This document shows, piece after piece, positions 19,717 to 28,528 of a stretch of 28,528 nucleotides of DNA. Every line of letters starts with the position of its first letter. The stretch's first letter is position 1. The stretch comes from Tieghemiomyces parasiticus (Eukaryota > Kickxellomycota > Dimargaritomycetes > Dimargaritales > Dimargaritaceae), in assembly GCA_027575765.1 (NCBI GenBank), contig JANBPT010000615.1:1-28528 (forward strand), read 5' to 3'. A model generated the notes under the pieces. The model made no database searches. It was not told the DNA's origin and worked only from the letters and a program-made list of their open reading frames with translations. Both the position numbers and the translations under genes were made by a program.

Positions 19717-21548
19717 ATGAGCATGTTGCAACTTTATCGCCAACGCCGCGAGCAGCGGCGGACCAAAATTAGCGACAAGTACGAAATCCTGGGCTTTATC
19801 AGTTCGGGCACCTACGGTCGGGTGTACAAGGCGCGGTCGCGCAACAAGAACGACATGGAGGAATACGCCATCAAGCAGTTCAAGTCGGAGAAGGAAGGCG
19901 AGACCATCATGACGACGGGGATTTCACAGTCGGCGTGCCGCGAGATCGGGCTGTGCCGGGAGCTTCACCATGACAACATTGTTAAGCTGTACGAGGTGCT
20001 CCTAGAGGATAAGGCCCTGCACATGGTGCTGGGATACACCGAGTACGACCTATTACAGATCACCCATCACCACGGGCAGAACCTGCGGGCGCCGATTCCG
20101 GAGTTCATCGTCAAGTCGTTCCTCTGGCAGTTGCTCAACGGGATGGTGTACCTCCACGCCAACTGGGTGCTGCACCGTGACCTCAAACCGGCCAATATCC
20201 TCATCACGTCCGAAGGTATCATTAAGGTGGGCGACCTGGGCCTGGCCCGTATCTTCCAACGGCCCCTCCAGCCGCTTTATAATGGCGATAAGGTGGTCGT
20301 CACGGTATGGTATCGCGCCCCGGAACTGTTGCTGGGCGCTCGCCACTACACCAAGGCCATCGACGTTTGGGCCATCGGCTGCATCTTTGCCGAGATGATG
20401 GCCCTCCGCCCCATCTTCAAGGGCGAGGAAGCCAAAATGGACCATAAGAAAGGTATCCCGTTCCAGCAGAGCCAGCTCACCAAGATCTTTGAAATTATGG
20501 GCACCCCGACGCGTAAGTGAAGTTGTGATTTTTTGCTAGTCGTCAATCGGGCGTGCGTACGTGTGAGGGGGGAGGGTGGAGGCTGTGGATAAAAAGCCTG
20601 CTCTAAGACTTATCCACCACTACCGTAATCTTACTTTACGTTTTCCTTTTTATTGGGGTTCCATACGGCCCGCGACAGAGGAACGCTGGCCCAAGATTAC
20701 CCATCTACCTGACTACCCGCACCTTAGTCAGTTCCGTATGTAAGTGAACGAGGTCGCTCGGTTCGGTTGCGTAATACCAGCGTTGGGAAGTATGATCCAT
20801 CTGTGGTACCGACTCCGATCCACGCTGCTTCCGTGCACGTTTACACTGGCCCCGTACTCGGGATATCCCACCGACTCTGCGGCACTCATGGCCAACCCGC
20901 TTTTTGTGCTAACCTACACTCCACCCCCACCCTTCCTCTCTCCCTCTGTCACGGTACGCTGACAGTTATCCAAATAGCTTCAAGCCTTGGTTTCAAAACA
21001 TGTGCAAAAAGTACAGTGACTCGGCCTTCCACTTGCTCTCTGCCATGCTCGAGTATGATCCTGAACGGCGCATCACGGCCGAGGATGCCCTTAACCACCC
21101 ATACTTCCAGGAGGATCCGAAGCCAGCACTGAAGTAAGTGGCTGAACTGATGGAGGATAGTAGTATCGGTATCTCTCTGCGCGGTCGGTCAATAGCTGCC
21201 CATATGTCGCAAATGGGGACCAGCGAGCGGGGTTTCAAACTAATCCCAGGATAACCCTGCCACATCCGTCTGCCCATTCCTACCCCCCTGGTACCAGATG
21301 CCTGTCTATTCATAATATGAGCTATCCGAAACGGCGTATTGTCACCGAGGACAGCCGAGACCCCAATATGAGCAAGAACAAAGTAAGATACATCGCAGTT
21401 AAACCGTGGCATCCACGTGATTGGCTTCACGCTGTGAAACCTTGGTCCAGACAGCTTCAACCGGTCAGATTATGTATTGGCATCTAACAAGTGTACCATT
21501 TCCCCCACCGTTACCTCCCCCCTCCCTTCCCCTCCTTTACAGCGCTAA
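19717..21548 (+). CDS. SSN3: CDK8/Ssn3 Mediator cyclin-dependent kinase, five exons
   Basis: Kinase of the Mediator CDK8 module (with cyclin C, Med12 and Med13), a regulator of RNA polymerase II transcription (family knowledge). Inferred exons are 19717-20512, 20679-20739, 20978-21133, 21298-21382 and 21543-21548, all GT-AG and in phase, giving 367 residues. Motifs are the Gly-rich loop [12 protein letters not shown] (28-39), the catalytic Lys in AIKQF (K53) and the CDK8-type C-helix SQSACREI (70-77). [18 protein letters not shown] (145-162) is diagnostic of CDK8. DLG (173-175) replaces DFG, as the family's DMG does, and [19 protein letters not shown] follows. Exon 4 ends the protein with [11 protein letters not shown], matching the CDK8 YPKRE-TE block. 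The protein is shorter than human CDK8 (464 residues), lacking its polar tail. The last two-codon exon (Arg, stop) is the least certain part. Confidence 0.93.
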
Positions 21549-24500
21549 TGCCTCACTGTTCAGCCTGACCCCCATGCCTTCTTGTCCGGCATTTATCACT
21601 TCCATGCCCGTCAATTTGTACAATATACCCAATGACATTGTTTATACTCGGACGCTAGGAAAACGCTCACCCTTCATCAACCAATAGACATGACCAGGTC
21701 TCGGTGGAAGGAAAGGAGGATGCACCTTCGCATCATGGTTGTACCGACTGGGGGGTGTGGTGAAAGGGGTTGGTACAGCGTTTCCCAAAACTGTAGTACC
21801 AGCCTGTATATGGTTATAGCACGGAAAGGATGAGGTATGCACGAATGTCGGAATACCAGGGTGGTGGAGGCAGTGCCCTCTGCTTCCTGCCAATCTGCTC
21901 ACCAACCTACGGAACCGCGCCACAGGTGCGTCCTACCTTTTCGACGGCCATAGTAATAGGGCGGAAGCTGTAGGCATAGGCGTAAGACCATGCGAGTCAG
22001 GCGTGTTTACCACTAGCCATGGTAGGCCCGTCCCATACCGGTGGCCCCTGATCCACTCCCCCCCCCCACGCAAGTAGGAGGAAGTGGAGACAATGATAGC
22101 TCCTCTCATACCTTTGTCACTAGTCACGGGGATGCTGCTGGGATTCAGTTGACCCTGGCTCAGGCGCTCCTGTCTAGCTGTCATGATCCATTTGCATAAT
22201 CTACCCCACCGCACTCACATCGTTGTGGCCACTTTGTTGAGGGGCTAGGTATGAATAATCGCTCGTTATTCGCGGGGGAGAGACATCACAACTGTCGTGG
22301 AGCTTCAAAGTCCAGGGGGGAACATCATTTGGTTTGGCTCTCCTCGCACTTCTCCTTGTCGCGCAGCCTTGTATTACTAGACCAGCCAACCCGGGCCGGA
22401 GGCCGCCCAGGGGGGGAGGGGTGGTAAGGGGGAACTGAATCTACTCTGGTCCACCCTAGGTCACTTCTATTCGTTTTTTTTTCGCGGCAGGGCACTCTCG
22501 CCGACCGCCGCAGCGGCAGCGCAGGGCCCAATCCATCATCCCCTTGTCTGTTGAGTGAAGTTCAGTATCGCTCGTGCAGGGAGTCATACTGAAACCACCG
22601 CTCGACTTGCTGTTCCCCCGCCCCACGGGATGCTGCCTTAGCTCTGAGGAAGCGGCAAGTTGGTTGGAGCTAATACCCACCACCCCCTCGTTTAGGAAGT
22701 CGAGGTGGGGGGAAATTAGGAAGGGATGACATGCTGGAAGGCCGATCTTCCTTATCTAGTGCGCAAACGTGGTTAGCAGGTCAAATTTGATCAGAATCCC
22801 CGTCTCGTTTGACAGCCACCGATAGACGGGCCATTCATAGGCCCTGGCTCCTGCCTACGGAGTCAGCTCCGGTATCACCCTAGGGAGCCAGTTACAGGCA
22901 GGCTGGGTTCGGCTTGGGGGATCGACGCGCGGGGGTGGACGGGAGGGAGAGAGGGAGGGGATAATAACAATAAAAAAAAAGGCGTGAAAGCGGATTCGTC
23001 TCACCACAACCGTTAGGCCTCACGGCTAACGACCAGGGTAGTAGCAGTGGTAGTACACTCGCCCCTCCTCCCAATCCAGCGGTGCTGATCTAAAACGACT
23101 CTTCCCCCGCCTTGTCCTCTCCGAACAGGCCCCCTGGGAAGCTCGCCGTTTGCCTGCAGCATTAAACCGCCCAGCGTCGGGTCATTGTTTTTGAGGGGGT
23201 GTCAGTGACGGCCACGATCGGCTCGATGTAATACGGAGGGTGGCTGGTTGGTAATCAAGCTTAGTATCGATGTACATAGTAAACCCCCGTCATGGGCAGA
23301 GGTGATTGCTCAGGCGGCCGCAGCATAGCGACGGACTATGGTTATCTGTGCAGGACAATAGCGGTACTGCGCCTGGCGCGGGCTTAGAGGCGGCTGTATC
23401 ATCTCCTCCCCGTCTCCGATACAGCCGGCTGTAGAATGGGGTGTTGGAAGGGTTCTAAAGTGGATCAACGACTGTGTTTGTGTGATCGGCTGGCGCCCAC
23501 GGGTGGCCAGTAGACCTGGAGCCTGCAAGCAGCCACTCACCCCGGCCACTGCGAGTTAAGGTTATGGGTGGTAGATTTGGCGCCTCCCCTCTCTTGGTGT
23601 GTCCTTGCTGGGGCGGCCTTGGAACGGTAAGTGAAGCGTACCTTGGGAGCCTAAGTGCGGAAGAGGTTCGCAGCCCAGTCCTAGACTGCCACCACCGGCC
23701 AACCATGCCTCCCCCCAAAAAAACAGAATTGAAGACCATGCCACGGCTTCCAAGAACAGGACATCCGACGACCAGCTCCTCGCAATGTGCGCACGCACAC
23801 CCCGGCCGTTTCTACGCCACCGTACATGGGCGATGACGAGGGGGGGGACATAACCGTGTACCACCCCAATGTATATTTTTAAGCACCTCAGACCACCACC
23901 ATTGCCCCTCCTCCCGCCTAGTCCATCCGCCCTTTAGTATTCTGCATAGCCATCCGCACCCTATCTGCCTTGCCGGCCTCTGCGTTGCCCCCTCACCCAT
24001 TTTAAGCACGTTTCGGTAGTACTAACCTACCCTGCCGGCACCCAGATCCTCCGTTTTCCCGAAACCAATTCCCATGATTAGTTGGCGTGTGGGTGTAGCC
24101 TTCTACCTCGTTGGCAGGCGTGGGTTGCATCTCATGTTGTGGTCCGGGATTTGTTTACCACGGACAGTCTACAGTACTGAGGGAGGAGCGATGCACGTCG
24201 ATATAAACAATCTATTGCCTCCCCCCTTCCTCCATTATCGTGGCTCCCTTCTCTCTCAGTAATTAATCAACCCGCCAGTCCACCCACCCCCCGGCACTAA
24301 CCACCGACTGATAGAAATACCTGCCCCTTGCCCGCTCTCCCCGCCCTCCTGTCCCACATTCTCGTCGCGGCCTAACCCGTTTCTCCCCACCATCCTCTTT
24401 ACCACTTATATAGCCCCACTTGCCACCGCTGACCGCCGGTAGTGCTGACGGCCCAGTCCCCTTCATTGCACACACACACACCCTTGCACGCCTCACTCCG

Positions 24501-24589
24501 CCTCTATCTCAGGACCTCGACCTACCTACCTCCAACTCTCTCCCGGACCCGCGCTTCTTGCACTCTCAATTCCGATTCCCCTGCCAACC
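21549..24589. other. Gene-poor region between CDK8 and the hypothetical protein gene
   Basis: About 3 kb with only short, mutually overlapping open frames of no recognisable family. It contains many G or C runs (near 22056-22067, 22314-22320, 22411-22417 and 23840-23847) and an A run at 22971-22980. An eight-base inverted pair CTGGCTCC/GGAGCCAG occurs near 22842-22890. From about 24220 to 24589 the plus strand is CT-rich, with a short CA repeat near 24469-24482, and probably serves as the leader of the downstream gene. I see no transposase or reverse transcriptase motif and no tRNA. Confidence 0.5.
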
Positions 24590-25189
24590 ATGATGAGCTG
24601 TTTCATGCCACGGCGGAAGAAGTCCACCACTTCCCCCCTCACCGCCCCGCCGGCGCGTCGGTACTCCTCCCCCGTTCCGCCGTCGTCGACCTTGCCCACG
24701 AATTATACCTACGGGTCCCCCGAGGGCACAGCCTACAGTACCAACCAAGCCGGTGGTCCTGCCCGCCACCCTCACCCGGCCGGCCTTTCTGTAACCACCA
24801 GCCTCCCACCGCCGCCCCGTTCACTACCTTCACCGCGAGATCCCCTCTCCCCGACCTACATGGGAGACCGTACTACCACGGGGGCGGCCTATCCACTCCA
24901 CCGGTCGACCAGCACGCCGATCGCGGCGGTTCCGGATTCTGCGGCCACCGTGGCCCACTGGCAGGCCATGCCTCTCCCGCCTCCGCCCCTCACACGCTTT
25001 GAGCGCAACACTTTGAGTTCAGCGTCGACATTATCGTTCGCCAACTCCTTTGGTAGCTCGGACGGCACCATCATCCCCACGCTGTCGCACAAGCACTCGG
25101 CCTGGAGTCTGGCCGACCACAAGGCGGGCCCTGAGGCCTGTATCCCGCCCCCCAAGCGTTCCTGGCGGACATCTTACGAGGTCTGGTAG
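24590..25189 (+). CDS. Hypothetical Pro/Ser/Thr-rich protein
   Basis: I do not recognise this protein. The intronless frame gives 199 residues. It starts MMSCFMPRRKK, a Cys followed by a basic cluster that could be a lipidation/membrane-association signal, although that is only a possibility. Residues 12-95 are Pro/Ser/Thr-rich and look disordered, with several SP and TP dipeptides that could be kinase sites. About 107-172 is mixed, with LPPPPLTRFERNTLSSASTL (129-148), and the end is PPPKRSWRTSYEVW. No transmembrane segment or known domain is visible. Reality is supported by a CT-rich leader like those of the other genes and by GC-rich third positions in this frame. An overlapping frame at 24442-25002 is also open but lacks that codon pattern. 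A second Met lies directly after the first, so the start could be 24590 or 24593. Confidence 0.55.
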   Translation: MMSCFMPRRKKSTTSPLTAPPARRYSSPVPPSSTLPTNYTYGSPEGTAYSTNQAGGPARHPHPAGLSVTTSLPPPPRSLPSPRDPLSPTYMGDRTTTGAAYPLHRSTSTPIAAVPDSAATVAHWQAMPLPPPPLTRFERNTLSSASTLSFANSFGSSDGTIIPTLSHKHSAWSLADHKAGPEACIPPPKRSWRTSYEVW

Positions 25190-26427
25190 AAAACCCCCCC
25201 CCCGACACTAATCCTCTAGTTCTGCTTCTATAGTAGCACCCACAGCCCGGGACCCTTCTGAATTGACCCCTTACCTTCTTTAAAACCTGTACTTACATCC
25301 GCCTAGCTTGCGGCGTAAGATCAAGCCGCCTGTTATCTGCGTAATGGGCCAATACTCGGGCTTAGATGCCCGTCAGACGGCGTTGAACAAAGATTTATCG
25401 GCTTGTCGTGGTATACACCGAAGGTACGAACTGGCCATCACCACCCATCCACTGGTCCTGATCTATATCGTAGGGCAACTTGCACGTTGCCTAGAATCGT
25501 ATCTCTCTGACCCTAACCAACCTTCTGTCTTCATAGTCCTCAGTGCCCCATTACCGAACTACCTTGTTGCTGCTGCTCGGCCGCGCCACTTCCTCTTTCC
25601 TTCGCGTTTCGCGCATGTACATTTCCGCTGCTGCCTTTCCCTATGTTTTATTTCACACCGTCAATCTTTTCATATGTAAACTCTTTCATGCTCGACCGCT
25701 AGGCCTGTTCGACATTCAGTAAATATCCCTTTGACATCTCTTTCCCCTTACCTCCCGCTCAACTTAAAATTCCAAATAGCGGAATAATGGCCGTTGCATA
25801 TAAGCAGTTGCCTTGATCTAAATTGGATGATTTATTAGACTGGTCAAATGAAATTGAGGTTATATCTCTAACAGGCAATAATAGAGAACCACCACACCGA
25901 CCTAGCCGGTCATGGCCGGGGAGTTCAATAACTAAGTACAACGTCCCTGCCCGTGGCCACTTCACGCATACTGCAGATCATGCTTGCCATTGAAGCATAG
26001 CGCCTCCAAAGGGGCGTACGCGGCCACACCTCAAGCATTAGCTCAAGCTAAACATACACCCTTTATTTTATTTGTCAGGCTGTCTCGGTGGAAGGGAGTA
26101 GGGTGCATTCTAGTAGCGGAAGAGATGATGGCCTTGGGTCGTGATTTGGCAAGCTGATGAGCACCACATACCCAGAAATCAAACTCAATCACAACGAACG
26201 AGAGGAAACGTGCGGCTCACAGGAACACGGGCCAGATGGATAGCTCAAAAAGACCACACGCCCACCCTGGGGAAGATGGATGCCTCCCGCTAACCCTTCT
26301 CCCCTCCACCCGCAGAGTTTCTATAAAAAAAAAGAAAAGTATAAAAGTAATATAAATGTGTGAAGAGAGAGAGGGGGGGGGGTATAAAAATTTGGACCGA
26401 GCGTGTAACGGGCCAAGAGAAAGCAAC
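25190..26427. other. Intergenic region downstream of the hypothetical gene and of COX4
   Basis: Starts with a C run directly past the hypothetical gene. A frame stays open from about 25281 to 25679 without a Met near its beginning (IKPPVICVMGQYSGLDARQT is part of it). It could be a chance frame or a further exon, and I recognise no family. After 25680 the DNA is AT-richer. A purine/A-rich tract at about 26323-26385 holds an A run and a G run near the COX4 3' end. Confidence 0.45.
26062..26072 (-). terminator. Putative overlapping polyadenylation signals of COX4
   Basis: Two overlapping AATAAA hexamers on the minus strand, about 355-365 bases past the COX4 stop. The distance is long for a fungal 3' UTR, so this is tentative. 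Confidence 0.25.
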
Positions 26428-26976
26428 TTAATCGGTGTTGACCATACCCTTGCCCTTGTAGCCCTCAGACGAAATACCCGTGATGGGGTTAGCCTTCTGC
26501 TCCCGGAGGTACTCGTTGGTCGCCTCCTGCCATTCGGGGTTCATGGTACGCGGGGGTTCGCCGGCGAAGGAACGCATGAAGGCAAATAGGGCGATCGAGG
26601 CGCCGACGGAGGCCACGACGCCAAAGAAGATCTTGAGGTTGTCTCCGGGAAGGGTGCGCGGGGTACGGGCGCTGTGCGGGCCGAACGCCACAAAGTAGGC
26701 CGCACGCTTCTCCTCCAGACTGAGCTCCTTCCAGTTCTTCTTCTGCAGCTCGGCCAGACGGTCAATGATGGCCGACTGCTGGTTCTTGGTCCAGTTGTTG
26801 AAGGACACCTCCACGCTGGCGATCGGCACCTTGGCCATATCCAGGTACGCCTCCGAAGTGTTGGGGGCCACCGCCGCGTTGGTCGTCGGGGCCACCGTGG
26901 TGGCGTACCGGCGGCCGGCCGACAGCTGGCGCGTGGCCTTCAGGGCCTGGGTAGCGGAAATCAGCGAGCGGTTCAT
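26428..26976 (-). CDS. Cytochrome c oxidase subunit IV (yeast Cox5 family)
   Basis: Nuclear-encoded subunit of respiratory complex IV in the mitochondrial inner membrane, called COX4 in animals and Cox5a/b in budding yeast (family knowledge). The intronless frame from 26976 encodes 182 residues. The N-terminus to about residue 25 is a targeting peptide rich in Arg and Ser without acidic residues, ending near RRYATT. Conserved matrix-domain text is NWKELSLEEKRAAYFVAFGPH (81-101). The transmembrane helix is about 114-134 (LKIFFGVVASVGASIALFAF), then PPRTMNPEWQEATNEYLREQ (141-160) and the family ending NPITGISSEGYKGKGMV (163-179). An in-frame upstream Met at 27138 would add 54 residues. I prefer 26976 because the presequence follows it directly and an acceptor-like CCCCAG sits two bases upstream. 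Confidence 0.94.
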   Translation of the reverse strand: MNRSLISATQALKATRQLSAGRRYATTVAPTTNAAVAPNTSEAYLDMAKVPIASVEVSFNNWTKNQQSAIIDRLAELQKKNWKELSLEEKRAAYFVAFGPHSARTPRTLPGDNLKIFFGVVASVGASIALFAFMRSFAGEPPRTMNPEWQEATNEYLREQKANPITGISSEGYKGKGMVNTD

Positions 26977-27101
26977 GGCTGGGGAACGGGAAGAGGTATA
27001 GTGAAGGTAAAGCAGGCCGGGTGGGTAGGGGAGGGGAAGGGTGAGTGACGGTGCGAGGCCGTTGTATACATCTGCATCTGTATATCTATTTATATTAAAC
27101 G

Positions 27102-27124
27102 GGCTATATACGGTATATATAGCC
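27102..27124. repeat. Inverted repeat (9-base arms) upstream of COX4
   Basis: GGCTATATA at 27102-27110 and TATATAGCC at 27116-27124 are exact inverted copies separated by five bases. The arms contain TATATA and lie about 130-150 bases upstream of the COX4 start, so this could be a TATA-type element or a small hairpin. Confidence 0.5.
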
Positions 27125-27229
27125 AGAGAACGGTTCATTGGGAGAGCGCAGGCCCTGGGTGTGGCGGGATTCAGCTCCAGGAGCTGTCAACGCTTGGATC
27201 TAACCGTGCAGCCTACTAAACCCATCCTT

Positions 27230-27235
27230 CACGTG
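27230..27235. promoter_or_regulatory. CACGTG motif upstream of COX4
   Basis: Palindromic CACGTG in the context TTCACGTGCC, 254 bases upstream of the COX4 start. Possible bHLH/Cbf1 site. Confidence 0.25.
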
Positions 27236-28528
27236 CCTCGTTTCGCCTAAATAGGCTAAAGAAGCCGGCGAGATCGGTAAGAGGATGGTGGCCAGAAGCT
27301 TACCTAAAAAGATCGGTTAGGAGATGAAAGGGAAGGAGAAAAAAGGGAGGCTGGTCTAACGTAGAGGTGGACGTATTCTACAGAGCCGGGTTAAATGGGC
27401 GATGGGCGAATGTAAAAGGGGAAGCGCAAGGTAATGAAGCTGAGCCTCTGGGGTTGATGGTGGGTGGTGGGGAGGGCGGCGGCGTCCGATAGGGTGTGTA
27501 CGTAAGGGTATGGGTAGTGAAACCGAATGGGGGTGGGCAAAGGGTGTCAAAGCAGAGAAAGTGGGACGGGACAAGTAGTATAGTTGGGGCTTGGGGAGTT
27601 GGTGGGAGGGCGGTGGGAGGAGGAGCATTGACGCGGGACCCTCTCCTCCTCTGGGCCATACCCGTGCATCCATGGCCGGTGGGGCGTATCGCGAAGCAGG
27701 GCCAGGACGGAATCTCCTCCTCCGCTGGTTGGAGGAGGAGGAGGAGGGGGGATGGAGTGGGTACAGGAAGGACTCTGGCAGTGTCCCAAGGAGAAGGAGC
27801 GCAGCCCTCGAGGATCTCCTATCCCTTGGCCACCTTGAAGTGGCCAACTGATGAAGCCCGTTAACCGCCCTACCCAGCCTCTTCACTAGTGGCGAATGTC
27901 AAGTCCGTTTTGGATAGCACACTGGGTTTTTACAGCCCTACTCGCTCCGCCTAGTCGCACTTTGCCCCCTTTATTGGACACAAAGGCGGGGGGTGTTGTA
28001 GCGGATACGCATGTGGGGAGGAGGGGGAACGGGGCGGGCCACGACCCCGAGGATGTGAGATGGCCGACCACACCCGCACGTTGGGTATCCTGCGGACAGG
28101 GAGTATGCCATTTGGGCTCAACGTGAGCCAAGCGACCAAGAAACGACATACTTCAAACGAAACGCGGGGACTAATCTGAGGTCTCAACCATAATCTTAGA
28201 CTAGGTCTGCCGCTCTCGCTAAACTGTGATTGGAAAATTTAGGCGGGGTAGTCATTATATCTGTTCCGCCAAAAGCAAGTGAGATTATAATGCGGGAATT
28301 TATTGTACAGGACACTGATGTGAAAGTAATAGATGATCCCAAGAAACACAATGCTACTTCTTCCAACTCATGGACTCTATGAATTTCAATCATTTCCAAA
28401 AACGATCATGATTACATTCAACACCGTAACTCAACGCATCACACACATAAATCACCTCCTGCTGCTCACTTCTTCAACTCGCTCCCGACACTAGGGCTGT
28501 TCTTTAATTGTGGGGCAGCCCCGAATAC

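Larger units (their letters stand above)
26977..28528. other. Upstream region of COX4 and window end
   Basis: The plus strand is purine-rich close to COX4 (26980-27060) and again at about 27310-27770, including a GGA repeat at 27731-27747. On the COX4 strand this is CT-rich leader-like sequence. Large Pro-rich frames on the minus strand (27356-27886 and neighbours) follow from that composition. A CACGTG lies at 27230-27235, an imperfect AT-rich hairpin at 27102-27124 and a minus-strand CCAAT at 27137-27141. From 28180 to the end the DNA is AT-richer with no supported gene. Confidence 0.5.

Noticed and set aside
20053..20445. Minus-strand open frame of 130 codons
   Set aside because: Antisense to the first CDK8 exon; the CDK8 frame is certain from kinase motifs.
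27356..27886. Pro-rich minus-strand open frame of 176 codons
   Set aside because: Three minus-strand frames are partly open here because the strand is CT-rich. The translation is composition-driven (Pro, Ser, Leu, Arg), with no domain.
1..28528. CRISPR array, operon or prophage-like system
   Set aside because: No regularly spaced direct repeats were seen, and the spliced genes with eukaryotic families rule out a prokaryotic reading.

Overview
The window reads as nuclear DNA of a filamentous fungus. Its genes are split by short GT-AG introns of about 120-250 bases with CTAAC/CTAAT/CTGAC branch-point-like motifs. Intergenic DNA is long, and one gene (the Spa2 polarisome scaffold) belongs to a family characteristic of fungi. 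GC-rich third codon positions and the flavour of the proteins (Rab5 with a large insert, animal-like COX4 ending) would fit an early-diverging lineage such as Zoopagomycota/Kickxellomycotina, but that placement is inference and weak. There is no operon, CRISPR array, tRNA or rRNA that I can support.

Layout. 1-2149: no recognisable gene; the last 300 bases are a CT-rich leader. 2150-5727 (+): seven-exon Spa2-like polarity scaffold. 6389-7469 (-): two-exon prohibitin-1, convergent with Spa2. 8153-8407 (-): QCR8, complex III subunit 8. 9634-10491 (+): Rab5/Ypt52-like GTPase with an acidic insertion. 10950-11621 (-): secreted SDF2-like MIR protein. 11622-15205: long gene-poor stretch with one weak multi-exon candidate. 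15206-16265 (+): four-exon Rrp17/Nop25-type ribosome biogenesis factor. 16592-17564 (+): decayed mariner-family transposase. 18369-19202 (+): Rieske iron-sulfur protein of complex III. 19717-21548 (+): five-exon CDK8/Ssn3 Mediator kinase. 21549-24589: gene-poor. 24590-25189 (+): unrecognised Pro/Ser-rich protein. 26428-26976 (-): cytochrome c oxidase subunit IV (yeast Cox5 family). 26977-28528: no supported gene.

How the genes relate. Four of the nine recognised intact genes (PHB1, QCR8, RIP1, COX4) encode mitochondrial inner-membrane proteins, two of them subunits of the same complex III. Each has a CACGTG motif 250-690 bases upstream of its start, although the total number of such motifs in the window is what chance predicts. 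The other genes serve polarity (Spa2), endosome traffic (Rab5), ER folding (SDF2), ribosome assembly (Rrp17) and transcription (CDK8); I see no common pathway. I did not find a convincing new multi-gene system. The most interesting points are the Rab5 insertion, the repeated MNRSL start in front of COX4, the tiny terminal exon of CDK8, the shared CT-rich leaders, the mariner fossil and a weak small-gene candidate near 13.7-14.3 kb.
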